Source: Candidatus Gastranaerophilales bacterium (GTDB taxonomy: Bacteria; Cyanobacteriota; Vampirovibrionia; Gastranaerophilales; Gastranaerophilaceae). From it: a stretch of DNA of 5,173 nt. Made by a program: the position numbers and the translations under genes. The notes under the pieces were generated by a model. The model had not been told where the DNA came from and ran no database searches. It worked only from the letters and a program-made list of their open reading frames with translations. The stretch's first letter is position 1, and every line of letters starts with the position of its first letter. Where the stretch lies: positions 1 to 5,173 of the forward strand of contig JAJQFK010000110.1 in the NCBI GenBank assembly GCA_021201175.1, read 5' to 3'. Of this stretch, positions 3,705-5,173 are shown in pieces.

Positions 3705-4792
3705 CAGTAAGAAAAAAGGGAAATAAATGGTACTGTAGATTTCAGGTTGACGGAGTCAGATATGAAAGAACTTGTAAAGGTGCTACAACGCAAAGAGATG
3801 CTGAAAAATGCGAAACCATAATAAAATCTGAAATAATGCATGGTAATTATAATTTCGGAAAAAGTATAAAAAAGCGATTTTAAAAGATGCAGTTGAAATA
3901 TGGAAAACACATAAAATCAATAATGAATTAAATAAACTTAACTATAAATCAGATGTATACTGATTAAACAAAATAGTTGAATATTTTGGCATAAATAAAC
4001 CAATTGAAGAAATTACACCTGAAGCAATAGAAAAATTTAAAGAAAATATCAAAATACAAGAAAAAAGACGTGTAGAAAAAAAATTAGACCCTGAATATCC
4101 ACAAAAAAGTAAGAAAAAATACATAAAAACAGAGAAAATAGAAAAAGTTGAATTATCCAATGCTACAATAAACAGATATATTTCAATTTTAAGAAAAATG
4201 TTTAATTTGTGCATAAGAAATAAACAAATAAAAGAAAATTCCTGTAAAGATACAAAAAAGTTAAGAGAAAATAACTATAAAATAAGATATTTGACAGAAG
4301 AAGAACAAAAAAGACTTTTTTTCTGTAATAAATGATGTTCAATTTTTAAATTTAGTAAAAATTGCTTTATATACAGGTATGAGGAAAGGTGAAATACTGG
4401 CTTTAAAGTGGAAAAATATAGACAATAAATATATTCATATATTAGAAAGTAAAAGCGGTAATTCAAGAAAAATTCCAAATTCAGGGCAATTAAAAGAGTT
4501 ATTATATAATATTCCTAAAGATAATGAATATGTTTTTTATAATCATCAAAGCAAAACAAAATACACAGATATAAAACGACAATTTAATACGGCAATAAAA
4601 AATGCGAATATCGATAATTTTAGATTTCATGATTTAAGACATACTGCAGCAACAAGAATGGTTAATAATGGAATAGATTTAGTTGTTGTAAAAGAAATTC
4701 TGGGGCATGCAGATATTAAAACAACAATGAGATACGCACATTCTTTAGAAGAAACAAAAATAAAGGCAATAAATATATTAAACTCTTATTAA
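3701..4792 (+). pseudogene. int: tyrosine recombinase/integrase, interrupted
   Basis: Phage- or island-type integrase that would be about 364 aa if restored. Segment 1 (3701-3883) has the AP2-like arm-binding domain (KWYCRFQVDGVRYERTCKG). Segment 2, in the -1 frame (3874 to about 4315), holds the SAM-like core-binding domain and starts the catalytic domain (IRYLTEEEQKRLF). It contains an in-frame TGA at 3961-3963 where the context (DVY-stop-LNKIVEYFG) suggests a lost Trp codon. Segment 3, back in the first frame, has every catalytic residue: R in TGMRKGE, K in ESKSGN, HDLR, LGH and the tyrosine in MRYAH. Breaks: run A6 at 3868-3873 within the slippery heptamer A-AAA-AAG, and run T7 at 4316-4322, one T too many. 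Read as written it is a pseudogene. Homopolymer sequencing errors could explain the two shifts, but not the TGA. It points towards the tRNA at 4930. Confidence 0.9.
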
Positions 4793-4810
4793 TTCTTATT
4801 AATTCTTGCA
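4781..4810 (+). repeat. three tandem decamers at the integrase stop
   Basis: AACTCTTATT, AATTCTTATT and AATTCTTGCA follow one another, the first covering the last integrase codons and part of the TAA. The unit looks like slippage of a 10-bp sequence. No function is evident. Confidence 0.5.
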
Positions 4811-4836
4811 ATTTATAAATAATTCTTCTTACCACA

Positions 4837-4856
4837 AGTGGGGAAATAGTGGGGAA
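4837..4856 (+). repeat. paired AGTGGGGAA repeat, right of the integrase
   Basis: AGTGGGGAA at 4837-4845 and again at 4848-4856, an 11-bp step, in the same orientation and spacing as the pair at 3652-3670. It lies between the integrase stop and the tRNA 3' end, where an arm site of the attachment region would be expected. The remaining sequence at 4857-4929 shows no gene. Confidence 0.62.
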
Positions 4857-4929
4857 AATTTAAAATTTCAAAGAATGTATATTTTATAAAAAAACCTGAA
4901 AACGCTTATTATAATTAGCTAATAAAAAC

Positions 4930-5001
4930 TGGGCCCGGTAGGATTCGAACCTACGACCAAGGGATTATGAGTCCCCTGCGCTACCGCTGCGCCACAAGCC
5001 C
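4930..5001 (-). tRNA. tRNA with CAU anticodon (Met or Ile2)
   Basis: All arms fold on the minus strand. The acceptor GGGCTTG pairs with CGGGCCC (two G/T wobbles), followed by discriminator A. D-stem GCGC/GCGC; anticodon stem GGGGA/TCCCT with loop CTCATAA, anticodon CAT; T-stem GTAGG/CCTAC with loop TTCGAAT. Length is 72 nt and CCA is not encoded. A run of five T follows two bases past the 3' end. CAU without the TTCAT loop of many elongator Met tRNAs could be elongator Met or the lysidine-modified Ile2 that reads AUA. Sequence alone does not settle it, but the three G-C pairs needed for an initiator anticodon stem are not in the right place, so it is not fMet. Its 3' end faces the integrase, suggesting it was the integration target. 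Confidence 0.96.
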
Positions 5002-5068
5002 ACATATATTAAGTTTTCAAAGTATTCGGCTTGCGGTAGCTCCTGCGCTACCTACCTCTCGAAAAAAG
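4991..5068 (-). repeat. tRNA-derived palindromic repeat, copy 1
   Basis: A 78-bp unit repeated at 5096-5173 (75 of 78 bases identical, period 105). Its lower end is the first 11 bases of the tRNA itself (GGGCTTGTGGC on the minus strand). Further up the unit contains GGTAGCGCAGG, the tRNA's D-arm segment, followed directly by AGCTACCGCAAGCC. That follow-on reverse-complements the tRNA's own 5' sequence and gives the perfect hairpin GGTAGC-GCAGGA-GCTACC. The two copies are joined by a long AT hairpin at 5060-5082. Confidence 0.8.
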
Positions 5069-5082
5069 ATACTTAATCTTTT
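5060..5082. repeat. 9-bp hairpin inserted in the tRNA-like sequence
   Basis: AAAAAAGAT (5062-5070) and ATCTTTTTT (5076-5084) pair perfectly across the 5-base loop ACTTA, and the stem extends imperfectly through CTCTCG and the CTCGGCAGAG that follows. In the tRNA-like copy this hairpin occupies the place of the D-loop. Confidence 0.65.
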
Positions 5083-5095
5083 TTCTCGGCAGAGT

Positions 5096-5173
5096 GCCAC
5101 AAGCCCATGTATATTAAATTTTCAAAGTATTCGGCTTGCGGTAGCTCCTGCGCTACCTACCTCTCGAAAAAAG
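5096..5173 (-). repeat. tRNA-derived palindromic repeat, copy 2 (at the window edge)
   Basis: Second copy of the 78-bp unit, differing at three positions (CA/TG just past the tRNA-like GCCACAAGCCCA, and one G/A). It begins with the same first 11-12 tRNA bases but is joined to the palindromic insert and not to a tRNA body. It ends exactly where the window ends, so the array may continue. Confidence 0.78.

Noticed and set aside
3961..3963. TGA read as Trp (alternative genetic code)
   Set aside because: All other genes here use TGG for Trp, and the same gene has two frameshifts, so a simple nonsense mutation is the better explanation.
3620..4478. Several minus-strand Phe/Tyr-rich frames (3620-3910, 3942-4214, 4275-4478)
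   Set aside because: They are the complements of the Lys/Asn-rich integrase segments. Apparent membrane character comes from A-rich codons read in reverse.
5096..5107. Second tRNA gene upstream of the CAU tRNA
   Set aside because: Only the first 11-12 bases match. The anticodon arm, T arm and 3' acceptor strand are missing, so it is a tRNA-derived repeat and not a gene.
1..5173. CRISPR array or replication origin
   Set aside because: No regularly spaced repeats with unique spacers. The only long direct repeat is the two-copy tRNA-derived unit, and no DnaA-box cluster or iteron set was seen.

Overview
The window is a strongly AT-rich bacterial segment. Genes have clear Shine-Dalgarno sequences (AAGGAG type), stops are mainly TAA, Trp is encoded by TGG, and promoters match sigma-70 consensus. 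I cannot name the host. A Gram-positive or gut-type low-GC bacterium, or a Gastranaerophilales/Melainabacteria-like one, would fit, but that is a guess. The tRNA gene does not encode its CCA end.

Layout. 1-400: a small unrecognised gene (81 aa) closed by a good bidirectional terminator. 419-1485 (minus): a MarR-family repressor followed by a small cupin protein. The repressor gene has a consensus promoter with a palindromic operator between -35 and -10, and a near-identical operator lies just upstream of the cupin. 1501-2055: a decayed zone with an N-terminally short ParE/RelE-like toxin, a GC-rich palindromic repeat with tandem decamers where its antitoxin would be expected, and a C-terminal relic of a LexA/S24-type repressor. 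2106-3504: two divergent toxin-first toxin-antitoxin modules with similar promoters. Their antitoxins share a C-terminal basic/RHH-like DNA-binding half but have unrelated N-terminal halves. 3505-3700: three hairpins in a row. 3701-4792: a tyrosine recombinase gene broken by a -1 shift, an in-frame TGA and a +1 shift. It is flanked on both sides by paired AGTGGGGAA repeats with an 11-bp period. 4930-5001 (minus): a CAU-anticodon tRNA whose 3' end faces the integrase. 4991-5173: two 78-bp copies of a palindromic repeat containing pieces of that tRNA's 5' half.

Together this looks like the integrase end of a mobile or decayed genomic island inserted at a tRNA 3' end. Its cargo is toxin-antitoxin modules (two apparently intact in layout, one degraded) and a self-contained MarR/cupin unit. 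The most unusual points are the tRNA-derived palindromic repeats, the domain-swapped antitoxin pair, a toxin with no canonical start codon, and the 11-bp-period repeats around the integrase.
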